This document shows, one piece after another, positions 47,501 to 58,633 of a stretch of 64,000 bases of DNA; the first letter of the stretch is position 1, and each line of letters starts with the position of its first letter. The notes under the pieces are model-generated. The model ran no database searches, had not been told where the DNA came from, and worked only from the letters and a program-made list of their open reading frames with translations. The position numbers and the translations under genes were made by a program. Source of the stretch: Henckelia pumila (taxonomy: Eukaryota; Streptophyta; Magnoliopsida; Lamiales; Gesneriaceae); the NCBI RefSeq assembly GCF_033568475.1, contig NC_133123.1, positions 22,306,622-22,370,621 of the forward strand, given 5' to 3'.

Positions 47501-48972
47501 GCCTTCAGAGCCGAAACAAGTGGCATCGGAGGTCGCGCACCCTCACCATAAAAGTACCAACTATCACCCTCAACGGAATGAAACTGTACCAAACGCTGAT
47601 AACAATCCACAGTAGCGTGATACAAAGTCAGCATATCTATTCCCAAGATACAGTCAAAATCCGTCATCGCTAATATCATCAAATTAGCCGATAACACATT
47701 ACCCTCAAACTCCAGAAGGCAACCCATCACTAGACGCTTAGTTACTACCTCCTGCTCCAACGGAGTAGATACAACTAAATCCATATCTAATGATACGTAA
47801 GGTAATCTATGTCTCTTAACGAAGCGACTAGAAATAAAGGAATGCGATGCTCCAGTATCAATTAATACAAGTGCAGGAATACCACATAACAAGAAGTTAC
47901 CTGCCAACATGCGATCGCTTCCCTCAGTAGCCTGCTCCTGAGACAGAGCAAACACCTGCCCTTGAGTCCGGGGACGAAAACCAGAAGAACTCTGTGGTGC
48001 TGGCTGCTGACGTGGAAAAGTAGAAGCCTGAGATCCAACCTGGGATCCCGGTCCACTAGCAGAACCCATGCGCTGAGGACAATCTCTCCGCAGATGTCCC
48101 TGCTGACCACAAATATAACAAGCACCAGTAGCTCTCCGACATGAAGCTGCAGGATGCTTCCCACCACAATGGCTACAAAACTCCTCCTTCTTCTTCTTCT
48201 TCCCAAAACGGAAAGTACCTCGTGAACCACGAGAACCAAACGAAATAGTAGAAGTAGAAGAAGACGTAGGTACAGATGGCACAACAGATTGAGCTCGAGG
48301 CTCAATAAATCCACTAGGCTGTGCTGGCATCATCAACTGTCCACGCCTGTTGCTGGTCTCCACAAGACGGCAACGGTTCACCAAAGTCTCATAAGATACC
48401 GGGTCATCACAGACGACAACCTGAGAGTAGATATCTTGGTTCAAACCTTGTAAAAAGTTATCATATTTCGATGCATCACTCTCATTAATATGGGGACTGA
48501 AAGGTAGCAGATCAAGAAATCGCTGCTGATACTGATCAATAGTCATTGATCCTTGCCTCAAAGTAAGCAACTCCATAGATCGTGCTTGGCGAACAGCCGG
48601 AGGAAAATACAATTTCTGAAACTCCCGACAGAAATCCCCCCAAGTCACCTGTCCTCTCTCAGTACATGCCTGAGCAACCTTGGCATCCCACCAAAAACGT
48701 GCTCTATCCTCTAGAACAAATTCTAGAACTTCCAGTTTCTGCTCCTCAGTACACTCAAAAGCTCGGAACGTGCTCTCAAGTTTAGACATCCAGCTTCTAG
48801 CTTGTTCAGGATTCTCGCCTCCCACTAAGGGTTTCGGTCCTACCTGCATAAACTTATTAATAGTATAGCGACGTCGACCCTCATGAGGACGATGTTGATC
48901 ATCCTGATGATGATGGCGACGATGATGATGACCACCTCCCTGGCCAATACTACCGTGACTCTCGTCAGCCAT
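44509..48972 (-). pseudogene. Chromovirus gag-pol polyprotein, one frame with two TAG stops
   Basis: A single frame of 1,488 codons from ATG 48972 (MADESHG). Gag domain (~60-230), zinc knuckle [14 protein letters not shown] (~285), protease [10 protein letters not shown] (~370), RT with FIDDILVYS (~690), RNase H with [10 protein letters not shown] and FTDHKSL, integrase with HHCC finger ([18 protein letters not shown]) and Asp residues in TMDF and SDRD, and a chromodomain-like end (ILDRKEKVLRNK..WETES). A TAG at 46543-46545 (between RT and RNase H, usually CAG) and a TAG at 45262-45264 break it. The second replaces the Glu of the GQSE motif, the third catalytic residue of integrase. There are no indels. 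Confidence 0.93.
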
Positions 48973-49065
48973 ATCCTGAAAAGAATTGCACATTACAATC
49001 CCAAATGCGCAAGAATTACTCAAGACTAAACTAAATCCCAAGTACTAATCCCAAAATCTATGCAT

Positions 49066-49077
49066 GCTCTGATACCA
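49066..49077 (-). promoter_or_regulatory. Primer-binding site (tRNA-iMet)
   Basis: The minus strand reads TGGTATCAGAGC four bases inside the 5' LTR, a full match to the standard plant tRNA-iMet primer site. Confidence 0.93.
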
Positions 49078-49081
49078 AAAA

Positions 49082-50545
49082 TGTAGTGACCCTACATGGA
49101 ATCACCTACTAACTGGCAACTAATAGCATGCATTAAACTTAATACAGCAAAATACTTAACAGAGTAAAAACGCGTGGAAACATAATCCATAATTTACATA
49201 TCAGCTTAGTAATATAATCCAGGCTTAAATTTGTAATGATACAACCATATCAAAATTCTTAACCAGTAAACATTATACAGCTAATAAATCATGCTGTATA
49301 AAAACTTTCAAAGCTCCTGCTCCCTAGTCCTGCCTTGAACTACCAGCTCCGTCCATCCTGCGACCTGCCCCATGGAATAGGGTGTCCAAGATAACAACTA
49401 GGACGTGAGCGCTACGCCCAGTACATAGACATGAGTAAACATATGTATATAATGCATGCAACATGATGACTGGTACAGGGTCATCTGAAAAATCATGCTC
49501 AGAACCGGCGCCATATGAGTGCTGCCACCGCACGGATCAACCTCTGGGTGCAACCACACTCGTCTAGTACACCAGAGTAGACAGACATAAATGCCCCCGC
49601 CGTCGCGGTACTCTCAGTGACAGACTATCGAGTATAGAGCTGAGCGGCTCTATAGTCAGGTATAACAAGGTATAGGCTCAACGTGTATATGCACATGACA
49701 TATGGATATAGAAAGCGATAAATCATATATCATGCCATATAATAATGCCAAATAAATGCAACATATAAACATGTATACTCGCTGGCAATCTCAGTCAATG
49801 TGTACGTACCTCTAGGCTAGTTCAAGTAAAGTAGATCCTAGGTTCCAAGCCTATATTCAAAAGTTCACCGTATCACTACATAAATTCTATAAGCCTTAAC
49901 TAAGCTAATAAGTACTCCCAAAACTTAAATAGATTCCCAGACCATACCTTCGTCCGTAGTTAGCCCTTTGGAGTCGCTAGTCCCGGATGACTATAACCAC
50001 ACCTTGGTTATTCCAGAACCTCTATTATAACCGATAGGGCCCTCAAGTGTATATCTCACACTATATAACTGAAGAAGGAAACACGGGAATTCGTATTTCA
50101 AAACTGAAGCAAATGAGCCCTATTTATAGCCAAAATCTCGGCAACAATCGGAACCACCGATCTCGGGATCGGAGCTTCCGATTCCAGCTCATTCTGTGCA
50201 TGTCCGACACGTCGGGATCGGAACCACCGTTCCGGGATCGGAACTTCCGATCGAACCCCCGATCAACACTTGTCAAAACTCACGGCTGAGTCATCGAGCA
50301 TTGCTGGCTGGCTGAGATCGGAACCTCCGTTCCTGATCGGAACGTCCGATCCCCGTGCATCCGATCTGCTTCCGAAGTGGTCAGGATCGGAGCTTCCGAA
50401 CTGGGATCGGAGCTTCCGATCTGGCCCAAAGTCAAAAGCCCAAATTCCTCTTCCGAAGTCCAATAACACTCCGAAATAGATCAATTACCAACCCTTAATC
50501 ATGTTTAACATATTATTATCTTAAAATGGTATCTGGGTTACTACA
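49082..50545 (-). repeat. 5' LTR of chromovirus
   Basis: 1464 bp, six visible substitutions from the 42927-44390 copy, with TATA box complement at 50120-50128 and the same palindrome array at 50145-50431. Confidence 0.95.
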
Positions 50546-53309
50546 AAACTATTGTGCTTCCATTAACTTCTATTTGGTTTAAAACAAGTGCCACCTATTT
50601 CGAAATAAAATATTGTATATCCCAAGTATACTTTTTAACATTAGGTCCATTGTTTGTATATAATGGCTTCTAAAAATTGCATTAAGCTCTTGTGAACTTT
50701 TAAGATTAAATGAAGCACAATGAAGTCAGCTGAGGGTAATTACTGTGCCTACAATGTTTATATTTTAGCTAAATCAGTTACTATGTAACTTGAGTAACAT
50801 ATTCCTAACTGCTTGCTGTAGCTCAGTTCTTTTTGTTATTTCAATATTATTCTTGATTTTACTGATTGTGTTATGCAAAATGACACTGCTATTAAGGCCG
50901 CCGAATTCTGGCAAAACGCATTGCTGCTAGCTTTGGCTGGAAAAATTGATCTGGAGTTACAAGTAAAGAAAATGATGACCGAATTTGGGAGGATAAAGAA
51001 TTAGTTTTCATCACTTTGTTCGTAATATTCTGTTGAATTCACAGGTATCGGGAAAAGTAACGTGAAACGGTTGTAAAATGGCAGAGTTTTTGCCACAAAG
51101 AACATCTGCTTATATAAGCCAATATGATTTGCGTATAAGTGAATTGAAAGTTAGAGAAACACTGGTTTTTTCAGCAAGTTATTAAGAACTTGGAGCTCGT
51201 TACGGTATGTTAAACTACCATATGTACTCAAGAACTGTATGATTTATCTCTAAAGAATAGGATGTCATAATTATTTTGTTTGGAACGTGCAGAAATGCTA
51301 GTAGAATTGTGAAGAAGAGAGAGTGAAGCAAACACTAAACCAGATCTTCATATTGATATTTTCATGAAGGTTATCATAACTTAGTGGAAAATTAGAAAGT
51401 TTATATTTCATTTCTATGAAAACATAACTTATATGGATTGTTTAATTGTTTATACGGGCTTCATCTATTGAAGGGCATAATGGAAATCTGATTTAAAATG
51501 TCAGGTACAAACTTCTTGTCGCTGGAGCAGAACCCAAGAAAGTTACCTCTCCCACAATCACAAATATTCAGGTCTAGCTATAGGACCTTATAACTACAAT
51601 GGAACTCAAAAGATGCCTTTTCTTCACAAAAGGCTGATTTTCTGGAAAGTGCTGGAGGTTTGTCAGACAACAGGTTGTAACTGTGGGAGGTTTATCTTGT
51701 TCTTCACATTCTTTTCTTTTCTCTTGTCACGACTTATATTCCTTCACCCTATTCTCCCCTGCATACATTTTGTTGATGAAGCTTCAATAAGCCAAAGTGT
51801 CAAATTATTTGTTGAAAGTCTCGCTGTAAGATTATTATATGTCTAGATATGATTAAAAACAATTCTCAATTTCCTAATAGTGGTTCTTTCTTGTAAGCAG
51901 AGGCATATTTATGGCGATGATGGGAAAAAGACTGATATATTTGCAGATGACAGCAGTTTATCCGTTAACACATATTATATTCGTTCTTGGTTAAATTTTT
52001 TGTCAACAACACCTCGAGTGGCCCCATTTCTTGCAAAGAGCGAACCTTTCATCATGGATCTAAAAAAGGTTGTTTATGCTAAGCTTTTATGTTGGCATTT
52101 ATCCTGGGGACAATATATTTGAGTATAGTTATGTTCGACCTTGTTTTGAATATTTATTCTCGGTTTTTGATACGGTTGACACAATTTTAAAGTTTCCGAT
52201 TAGAAAATCCAAATCAAACCTAATTTGACTTAATAGGAATAACATTCTTTGCAACACAAATGGCATATGAGGATTCATGTTTTATTGTGCGTATGGTGAA
52301 CAAAGGGTAGTTTAAACCTTTATTGTAGATTTGTAGTTGGATCATTTTTAGTTGATTTTTCTTGCTATTTTATCCATCGTGGATATCCGATACATTGCAA
52401 CTTTTCTCATGCTGGCTGGTGCAACTTTTGCTATTGTTAGGAATTAGAAGACCACACAGTCGAAGTGAATTTTAGTTTGCAACTAGCTTCTTTATTTTTT
52501 GTTACTTTGTTTATTGCAAGATATGATGAGATTTTCTCTTTATTGCAAGAATAATGCTTCTCCTATTGCATGAGGATAAGCTAAAGGATTCTAATTGTTT
52601 ATGTTTTGAACAAATCTATTTTAAAGTGTCAATATAATCATTTAATTTCAATAGTGTATGGATTGTATTTGGCTTGGCTTGATAAATTGGGAATCATATG
52701 CTAACACAAGTCTGCTAAATTCTTGTATCCCCAAAATTTGAATTGCTGAGAACTGGTCTTGGCAGCAAAGATGATCTTGAACAACAATTTTTTGGCAAGT
52801 TTTAAACCCATAACAAGCTGATCATACATGTCAGCATGCATACCAAATAGGTTGTTGCTTATTCTTTGTTTTGGATTTCAGTTTGCAACAACTGCCTTGT
52901 TGGTTTACCGTGACATTCCTATCTTTTTTTGAATTTCAGTTTGCAGGATGCGTCAAGAATCAGTGTTACAGTCAAGAACAATTTGACGAAGCTAGAAGTG
53001 AATGGAGTGAATTTGTCTACTCGCATGTATGTGCTTAAATATGTAATTCACGTTGGGATAGTAATTTCTTTTGAGGAAATATGTGTGGATGTGTACACGT
53101 TTAGTTTTTAAAAAGTACGTATGGATATGTGCATATAGTTTCGCATTATTTTGGTGGATAGACTTGTTGACTTATGTATGCTTGTCGTTTTGGGATGGAT
53201 TTATTATTAGTATATTTTTAAGTTTCAAAAATATATATATGACATTATTTTACCTAAATTTTAATTTACAAGAAATGTGCTCTATTAATTCGGCAATTTT
53301 AGTATCAAC
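50546..53309. other. CACTA interior, right half
   Basis: CACTA-owned DNA holding the captured ABCG fragment (50907-51369) and other exon-like stretches I cannot name, notably 51898-52068 (frame with YGDDGKKTDIFADD.. then RVAPFLAKSEPFIMDLKK) bounded by a possible acceptor and donor, and 52938-53030. The mix of exon-like and T-rich intron-like DNA suggests one or more captured host genes. Confidence 0.5.
50907..51369 (+). pseudogene. Captured PDR/ABCG transporter fragment (Walker A region)
   Basis: Three exon-like blocks match the first nucleotide-binding domain of plant full-size ABCG (PDR) transporters. 50907-50962 encodes the Walker A tail and LLLALAGKID.EL, with a frameshift right after SGKT. 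51044-51177 encodes GKVT.NG...[16 protein letters not shown] then VRETLVFSA, with a TGA for the usual Tyr. 51293-51369 encodes AEMLVEL.RRE.EANTKPD..IDIFMK. The rest of the gene is absent. Intron positions between blocks are kept, so the capture was from genomic DNA. Confidence 0.82.
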
Positions 53310-53995
53310 GTAGTAAATTGAAGAATTTACTTCATTATTGATTTAAATGCTGCAGTCATATGTATTCTATTGCTTCGGCAATTTTAGTAATCGAAAAATA
53401 TGGAAGTAAATCATTATCTTCTACTTCGTATATTAAGCAAAATACCGAAGTAAAACAAATTCTATTACTTCGGAAATTTCATTAATAGAAGAAGTAGAAG
53501 AATGCATTTTACTACGGTAATATTGGAAATTAACGAAGTAAAATATATTATATCACTTCGTCTGTTAATTAAAGTAATGAAGTAAAAGCTATTCTATGGC
53601 TTCAATATTTTCATTAATAAGCGAAGTAGAAGATTTCATTTTACTTCGGTGATAAAAGAAATTAACTAAGTAAAACACAATCTTTCACTTCGTATACCAA
53701 CCGAAGTATAATCATATTTGTTACTGCATTAAATTCATTAATTACCGAAGTATAAGCATATGTTTGACTTCGTAACTTATGAAATGAGTGAACTAAAATA
53801 TATGTTTTTACTTCGGCACCGGTCCAATTCTGCCCCCAAAAAATGACCAAAGACTTCGGAAATTTAAGGTATAAGACTTCGGCGATTAAGCGAAGTAAAA
53901 AAGTAGTCTATTATTTCACGTGACACTACTTAGGTAATTAAGTTCCTACGACTTCGGTTATTAACCAAAGTCTTATGCGAACTTTTCTACTAGTG
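53310..53995. repeat. CACTA right subterminal repeats and terminus
   Basis: At least twenty copies of acttcgg / ccgaagta / gaagtaaaa in both orientations, then the inverted terminus ending CTAGTG at 53995. The repeat family is the same as at the left end. Confidence 0.9.
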
Positions 53996-54839
53996 AATGC
54001 CTCTTATCCCCATTTTAAGTTTTGTTGTGTTCGGGGGGCTTTTCGGGACATGACACGATCAATTCGACTCAAGGTCCGGTGCTAATAGAAGTTGCTTATT
54101 TTCCTAGTAACGAAGGAAATGGGCAGGGCTATCAGGGTCTTGTGCTAGTAGAATTTGCTTATTTTCCTAGTAATGTAGGAAATGGGCAGGGCTCTTTTCG
54201 TAGTAACAGTGGACGGGTCTCATGAGATCTATGTTGGTCGTCAGAATCAAATGAAGGTCAAAGATCCATTCAATTCATTAAGGGTCATAACGACGACCTC
54301 TCCTGGCACCATTCTCAGACCTAGTAGCAAATGATCACGGGAAACCCTTGTGATCTCATATTCATCTCTTGCATTTGATATTCTTATCTTGGCATAAAAA
54401 ATGTAGGATAATTGTGATACAATTTGGAATATTTTACAATCTTATTATTGAGCTTCAGGACATATTAACAAATCCCCTATCACTTTCAGCCCTAACACCA
54501 TGCTGCTAATGAAAAATTATGTTTTTGAATGGTTTAAGATGCCTTTTAATGAATCCCATGAGAGTTATAATTCTCATGTTTATTGTTCGTAACAAACATC
54601 ATGTTTTTGAGGGGGTAAAGAACAAAGTCTGGAAAGAAGTGCAATGGTGGAAGAATCAATTGTCTCCACAGGTGGAAAGGAAATATTTATCAAAATGGTG
54701 GTGCAAGCTACCACTAGCTATACAAATAAATATATTTCGACTTCCATGGTTACTAAGTAAATCTCTTCAATCATTAAAAATGTAGGACTTTGGTGGGCGC
54801 AATAACAATAGTAGATGTAGTATTCATTGGGTTAAATCA
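53996..54839 (+). pseudogene. L1-type LINE relic, middle piece
   Basis: It begins in the frame cut at the left CACTA border; the residues reading LSPF, then VLLCSGGFSG match the LSP-LF-LC-EGFS block that follows RQGD in L1 RT. Further on, 54612-54785 reads KVWKEVQWWKNQLSPQVERK and later FRLPWLLSKSLQSL, then GRNNNS..IHWVKS at 54795-54839, matching the post-RT segment (VWK-L-GWK-K-LS-AG-E, P-Y-MS-F-LP, WWG, HW). A 63-bp tandem duplication (54073-54195) intervenes. The YADD-containing part is not evident. Confidence 0.75.
54073..54195 (+). repeat. Two tandem ~63-bp repeats
   Basis: Units start ggtccggtgctaatagaagt (54073) and ggtcttgtgctagtagaatt (54136), both ending in gaaatgggcagggct. Confidence 0.85.
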
Positions 54840-56028
54840 TGATGCATACATGAATTAAGATATTTAGCTATATTGTAAACTATTAGATGACTTTATCAAT
54901 ATCTTTAAGTTTGTTTGATATATCTGTATTTAATTTATTTAGGATTGATTTGTTTATTGTTTTGGTATCTTTTGATCTTTTAGTAGAAGTAGGACTTTAG
55001 TTTATTATTTATAGGACGTTGACATTCTTGGACATTTTTTATTATTAATAAATTTAAAACGAAAGTTTCGCTCAAACACTAGCCTCATTTGTATTTCGAT
55101 TTACATCAGTTGGTATTTAGAGCCTGCGATTCTACCCAAGTTTTTTTTCCCATCAAGCCTCTACAAAGCCGTGTTGTCAATTCTCGTGATATTCTCACCA
55201 CCCTTGTTGATGAGATAACCCTCCTAAGCAAGAGGTTGCCGAGTATCAAGCCAATTGGATCACTCATATACCCACAGATGATGAGAATAAGAGAGATAAT
55301 CCATTTGTGCTGCCTCATGATCACATCCGTCCACATCGAGTTGTGGCTGTAGTAGTCACAAACGATTATCATAATGGGAAAGCATCTTTCAAGGTGGATA
55401 TCCCTGAATTTTTGGGTAAACTGAATCAAATAGACTGATGGACTCAATTGCATCTGTGGATGAAATACCCCCGCATTCAAGGATGTGCCTTTGCAAAATC
55501 AGGTTACGCTCACCGCCACTCCTTTTTGGGGCCATGCCACTGCTTGTTGGTGACAACTTCAAACTTTTCAATCTCGAGAAAGCCACATACTGATTCTTGG
55601 GAAAATATTTGGAGAAAGCCATTGATTTTTTGTCGCACCTGTCTCGCTTTGTTCCAGCACATGGAGGATTGATATCACGCCTCTTTGGTCTAGTCCATAT
55701 GTACTGTTAGGGTGCTTGACGACCCCCACCCCACTCTGATTCGAGGATGAATAAAATGATGCATACATGAATTAAGATATTTATCATTATCCTAAAATAT
55801 TAGATGACTTTATCAATATCTTAAGTTTGTTTTATATATTTGTCTTTAATTTATTTAGGATTGTCTTGTTTATTGTTTGCTATCGTTTGGTATTTTAGTC
55901 GAAGTAGTACTCTAGTTTATTATTTATAGACTTACGTACGTTGATATTTTTAGACCGTTTTTATTATGAATAAAGTTGAAAATTAGAGTTTATCTCAAAC
56001 ACTAGTTTCCTTTGTATTTTTATTTACA
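54840..56028 (+). mobile_element. Small LTR element with gag-like relic (TRIM-like or deleted gypsy)
   Basis: Direct repeats of ~270 bp (54840-55105 and 55757-56028), both starting TGATGCATACATGAATTAAG and ending TTTACA, with moderate divergence. A primer-site-like TGGTATTTAGAGC follows the first repeat (55110-55122). The ~650-bp interior has a decayed gypsy gag-like frame (KVDIPEFLGKL at 55391, then WENIWRKP) but no pol. No clear 5-bp target duplication remains (aatca / tcaaa). The LINE frame is interrupted here and resumes after it. Confidence 0.75.
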
Positions 56029-56290
56029 TCAAATAGAGTCTTCTTTGTTGTTCTAAAAGTCATGGCGGGCTAGGGCTTCGAGATCTCGTGGCATTAAATC
56101 AAGCGTTACTTGATAAACAAAGTTGGTAGATAATTGATCATCCATATACTCTTTTATCATGTCAAATTAAAGCATGTAGTTCACCTCATCATATTTTCTT
56201 TTGGTTGGATTTGGTAATAACCCTTCATATTTATGGAGAAGTATTTTATGTGAGAGAAAAACTCTTGGTTAAAGGTCTTTGTACTAACCC
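56029..56290 (+). pseudogene. L1-type LINE relic, third piece
   Basis: The frame at 56058 reads KSHGGLGLRDLVALNQALLD then KQSW, the conserved GG-GF-DL--FN-ALLAKQ-W block of L1 ORF2 C-terminal regions; further residues IYGEVFYVREKLLVKGL (56228-56278) match the -Y-WRSI---R-LL-KGLRW block. This is colinear with the earlier pieces. Confidence 0.75.
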
Positions 56291-56299
56291 TAGATTCAT

Positions 56300-56900
56300 T
56301 TTATGCTATTAAATGATAAAAACATGTTTAAAGTGTTAAAACATGATTTAAAGGATTTTATTATGCTAAAAATAAATGAAAAATCAATGAAACATCCGAA
56401 ATTGGTATGGAAATTCTAGAGGTCCAAGTAGTTCGGAACCAACAAAGTGGTTCGGAAGTAGGGGTCAAGATCGTAGCTTCTGGACTGGGTTCGGAGCTTC
56501 TGGACTCCAGCAGACACGTACCATTTGAGGTGTCAAAAGGATGTTGACTAATGGCAAGATCGGAGTCCAAAGAGGATCGAACCTTCCCAACTTGATATCG
56601 GTGTTTTCGAAGTCTGATGTTCAAAAACGTGTCAAAGCATGAAGGATCGGAGCTTCCGATCTGGATTTCGGTGCTTATAAACTCCTTCTATAAATAGGTT
56701 GAGAATTTCTCATTTTTATTGTGTGTTTAAGGTGTTTACCTTGTATTAGTGTATATTTTTTTTACTATTCTATCCTTATTATAGAGGGTTGAGCACTAGA
56801 GAGGTTCTACTAGGTTTGTAGAGAAGTTGTGCTGGAGTTGTGGCTGTTAGGATCAAGCACTTACCACTAGGCCAAAAGCTATAGCTGTTAGCCAAGATGC
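56300..56900 (+). repeat. Relic LTR of a related gypsy family, plus orientation
   Basis: It contains decayed gatcggagcttccgatctgg-type motifs (56420-56665) followed by TATAAATA (56689-56696) and a leader-like region, the same arrangement as the chromovirus LTR but in the opposite orientation and much older. Limits are approximate. Confidence 0.6.
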
Positions 56901-57760
56901 AACTTTATTTTCTTGTAATTGGGATAGTGCAGATGGGTCCGGTTATTAAGCCTATGAGTTTAGGGAGGTACATGCATTATTGCTGATGCTTTCTCATATC
57001 CTTTTCGAGATCAGTCTTATCCTTTCCATACTGCCAGTCCTGTCCCCATCAAAGACATTATTACCCGTTAAGATCTGGTGTCTCTATTTTATAGCCACAT
57101 AGCCAACCAGATCAAGCAGTGCAACGTCAGCAACTTAACGTACTAGAGCTTCTCATGAGGTCACCATCCTAGTACTACTCTCATCCTTACACGCTTAACC
57201 CAACAGGGGCCTTGGAGATCATCGGGCTGATGACGGGCCTTTTAAAACATGCTAATGCTTTTAGAGAAATTATCAGCATATGGTCACGCTTTCTCTATAG
57301 TCAAATCAAATACAGTCATCCCTTCCAAACGAATGCAATATAGTCCACCGTATCTGATATTTTAATAGAACTGTGCCTATGATACATCTAATCAACTTTG
57401 GCAACACAAATCAAAATCAGATACTTAATCTATTGATGTGAACAATCACACTGATAAATACTTAGCATTTAAAGTAATCAATCCACATCGAATAGTGTGC
57501 GATAAAACTGTTACTATAAAAATCAAATGTCTGGAATCAACAATAAAAATTATTCAAATACTTGTTCAAGGAAATCCATTATATCAAGCTTGTTTCTTAC
57601 AAGGTACAATGCTTACAATCTAATACATGCGAAAATCTTACATTGCATCTAAGATATCCTATTATACTTCCCTGGAAGAAACCTCTTCTTGCCAAGATCT
57701 AAAAAATCTTACCACCCTGCTAGATACTTCCAATATTGAGGGGTAGAGTTATCTTGGTAG
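56901..57760. other. Unassigned repeat-rich spacer
   Basis: No recognisable frame or terminal structure. It may be LTR or untranslated DNA of the gypsy relics on either side. Confidence 0.4.
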
Positions 57761-57809
57761 ATGATGTAGGATCTTCATAACAATCTCTTCAACTGCTTGT
57801 GGAGAATTT

Positions 57810-58055
57810 TCATGGGTTCTTCCTTAGGTCACAAAAATATTGGAAGCAACATCCCCCACATTTTGTCCAATACTCTGCTACGCCTAGAATCTCATACTTG
57901 GTTATTGGCTTAGGTCCAATTAAGATGAACCTATGAAATTCGAACCTACAAGAATCATCCTCTTGGCGATGACGGTGACTATGGGGATATATCAGGGCCT
58001 TTCCACTCCAACGCCCGTCCTTTCCATGACGGTTACCATCGTCATAATCGGTCAT
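57810..58055 (-). pseudogene. Gypsy gag N-terminal fragment
   Basis: The minus-strand frame MTDYDDGNRHGKD then HSHRHRQEDDS..FEFHRFILIGPKPI parallels the His-rich start of the intact chromovirus gag ([27 protein letters not shown]). The downstream frame breaks, and only this end of the element is left beside its LTR relic. Confidence 0.7.
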
Positions 58056-58137
58056 CTACAAGAATCACAATTGTTAACCCAAACATCCTCAGTTATGTCC
58101 CAAAGATACTTAATGCATGCTCTGAGATCATAAATAT

Positions 58138-58560
58138 AGTGATCCATTTCAGATCACCTACTAAGCAGAAACTTAAGCATGCAATTAAACTTAAGCAGAA
58201 ATACAAGCAGAATAACTGCGAAAACTTAATTAATTACTAACCCAGTAGAATACAACCGATATCAACTAAACCCAAAACAATAATTATACAACCCAAACCG
58301 AATGGAATAAAATAACAAAATCTCACCTATACTACACCGCTGACAACCCTTGCATCCAAGCCTTGGTCACCTACTACTTACAAGTTTGACTTCATGGAAA
58401 CGTGCAACTACCTCGTCGAATGAGGTGTCCACAAAACAACCAAGGACTTGAGCAATAATAGCGCTCAGTAAGAATGATATGAGTATACATATGCTATGAT
58501 TGTGTGAATGCAAATGTACAGGGTACCGAAAACCTATCACGGTCAAACTTAACTCAATCT
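58138..58560 (-). repeat. Partial 5' LTR of related chromovirus
   Basis: Beginning tagtgatccatttcagatcacctactaa, it parallels the chromovirus LTR start tagtgaccctacatggaatcacctactaa, and later shares 'gtgtccac..aacaaccaaggact' with 'gtgtccaagataacaactaggac'. The primer-site relic gcatgctctgagatcat lies just left (58107-58133). Truncated before 58634. Confidence 0.7.
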
Positions 58561-58633
58561 GGAAAGACGCCATGGTATGCAACACGTTGGGTTGTCGCAT
58601 CAGAAGGTGGCACACATACCAGAAATATAATGT

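Larger units (their letters stand above)
42927..50545 (-). mobile_element. Ty3/gypsy chromovirus (Tekay/Del-like), 7.6 kb, recent
   Basis: LTRs of 1464 bp at 42927-44390 and 49082-50545, both TG...CA, with an exact target duplication AAACT (42922-42926 and 50546-50550). I count six differences between the LTRs (about 0.4%), so it inserted recently. Transcription runs right to left: LTR, Met-tRNA primer site, gag-pol, polypurine tract, LTR. The chromodomain-like C-terminus and domain order point to a plant chromovirus. It lies within the CACTA element. Two nonsense codons in the polyprotein make it defective as read. Confidence 0.96.
29988..53995. mobile_element. CACTA (En/Spm-type) transposon with nested MULE and gypsy insertions, 24 kb
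   Basis: The left end starts CACTAGTAAAA (29988) and the right end is TTTTCTACTAGTG (53983-53995), inverted CACTA termini. Both ends carry dense subterminal repeats of ACTTCGG / CCGAAGTAAA type (29988-30240 and 53310-53995). Target duplication is AAT (29984-29986 and 53996-53998), with one extra A at the left edge. The LINE frame that stops at the left end continues at the right end (RQ.., then LSPF.V.LCS-like residues), confirming one insertion. Without the MULE and gypsy insertions it is about 5.2 kb. No CACTA transposase (TNPD-like) is seen, so it is non-autonomous. Confidence 0.85.

Noticed and set aside
47862-48314. 150-codon Leu-rich frame within the chromovirus gag region
   Set aside because: Alternative frame of the real minus-strand polyprotein.
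29985-53998. ATA/AAT mismatch as evidence against a single CACTA insertion
   Set aside because: Shifting by one base gives AAT on both sides, and LINE coding residues continue across the gap.
54835-56033. 5-bp target duplication for the small LTR element
   Set aside because: Left aatca and right tcaaa do not match; only TCA adjoins both ends, too short to claim.
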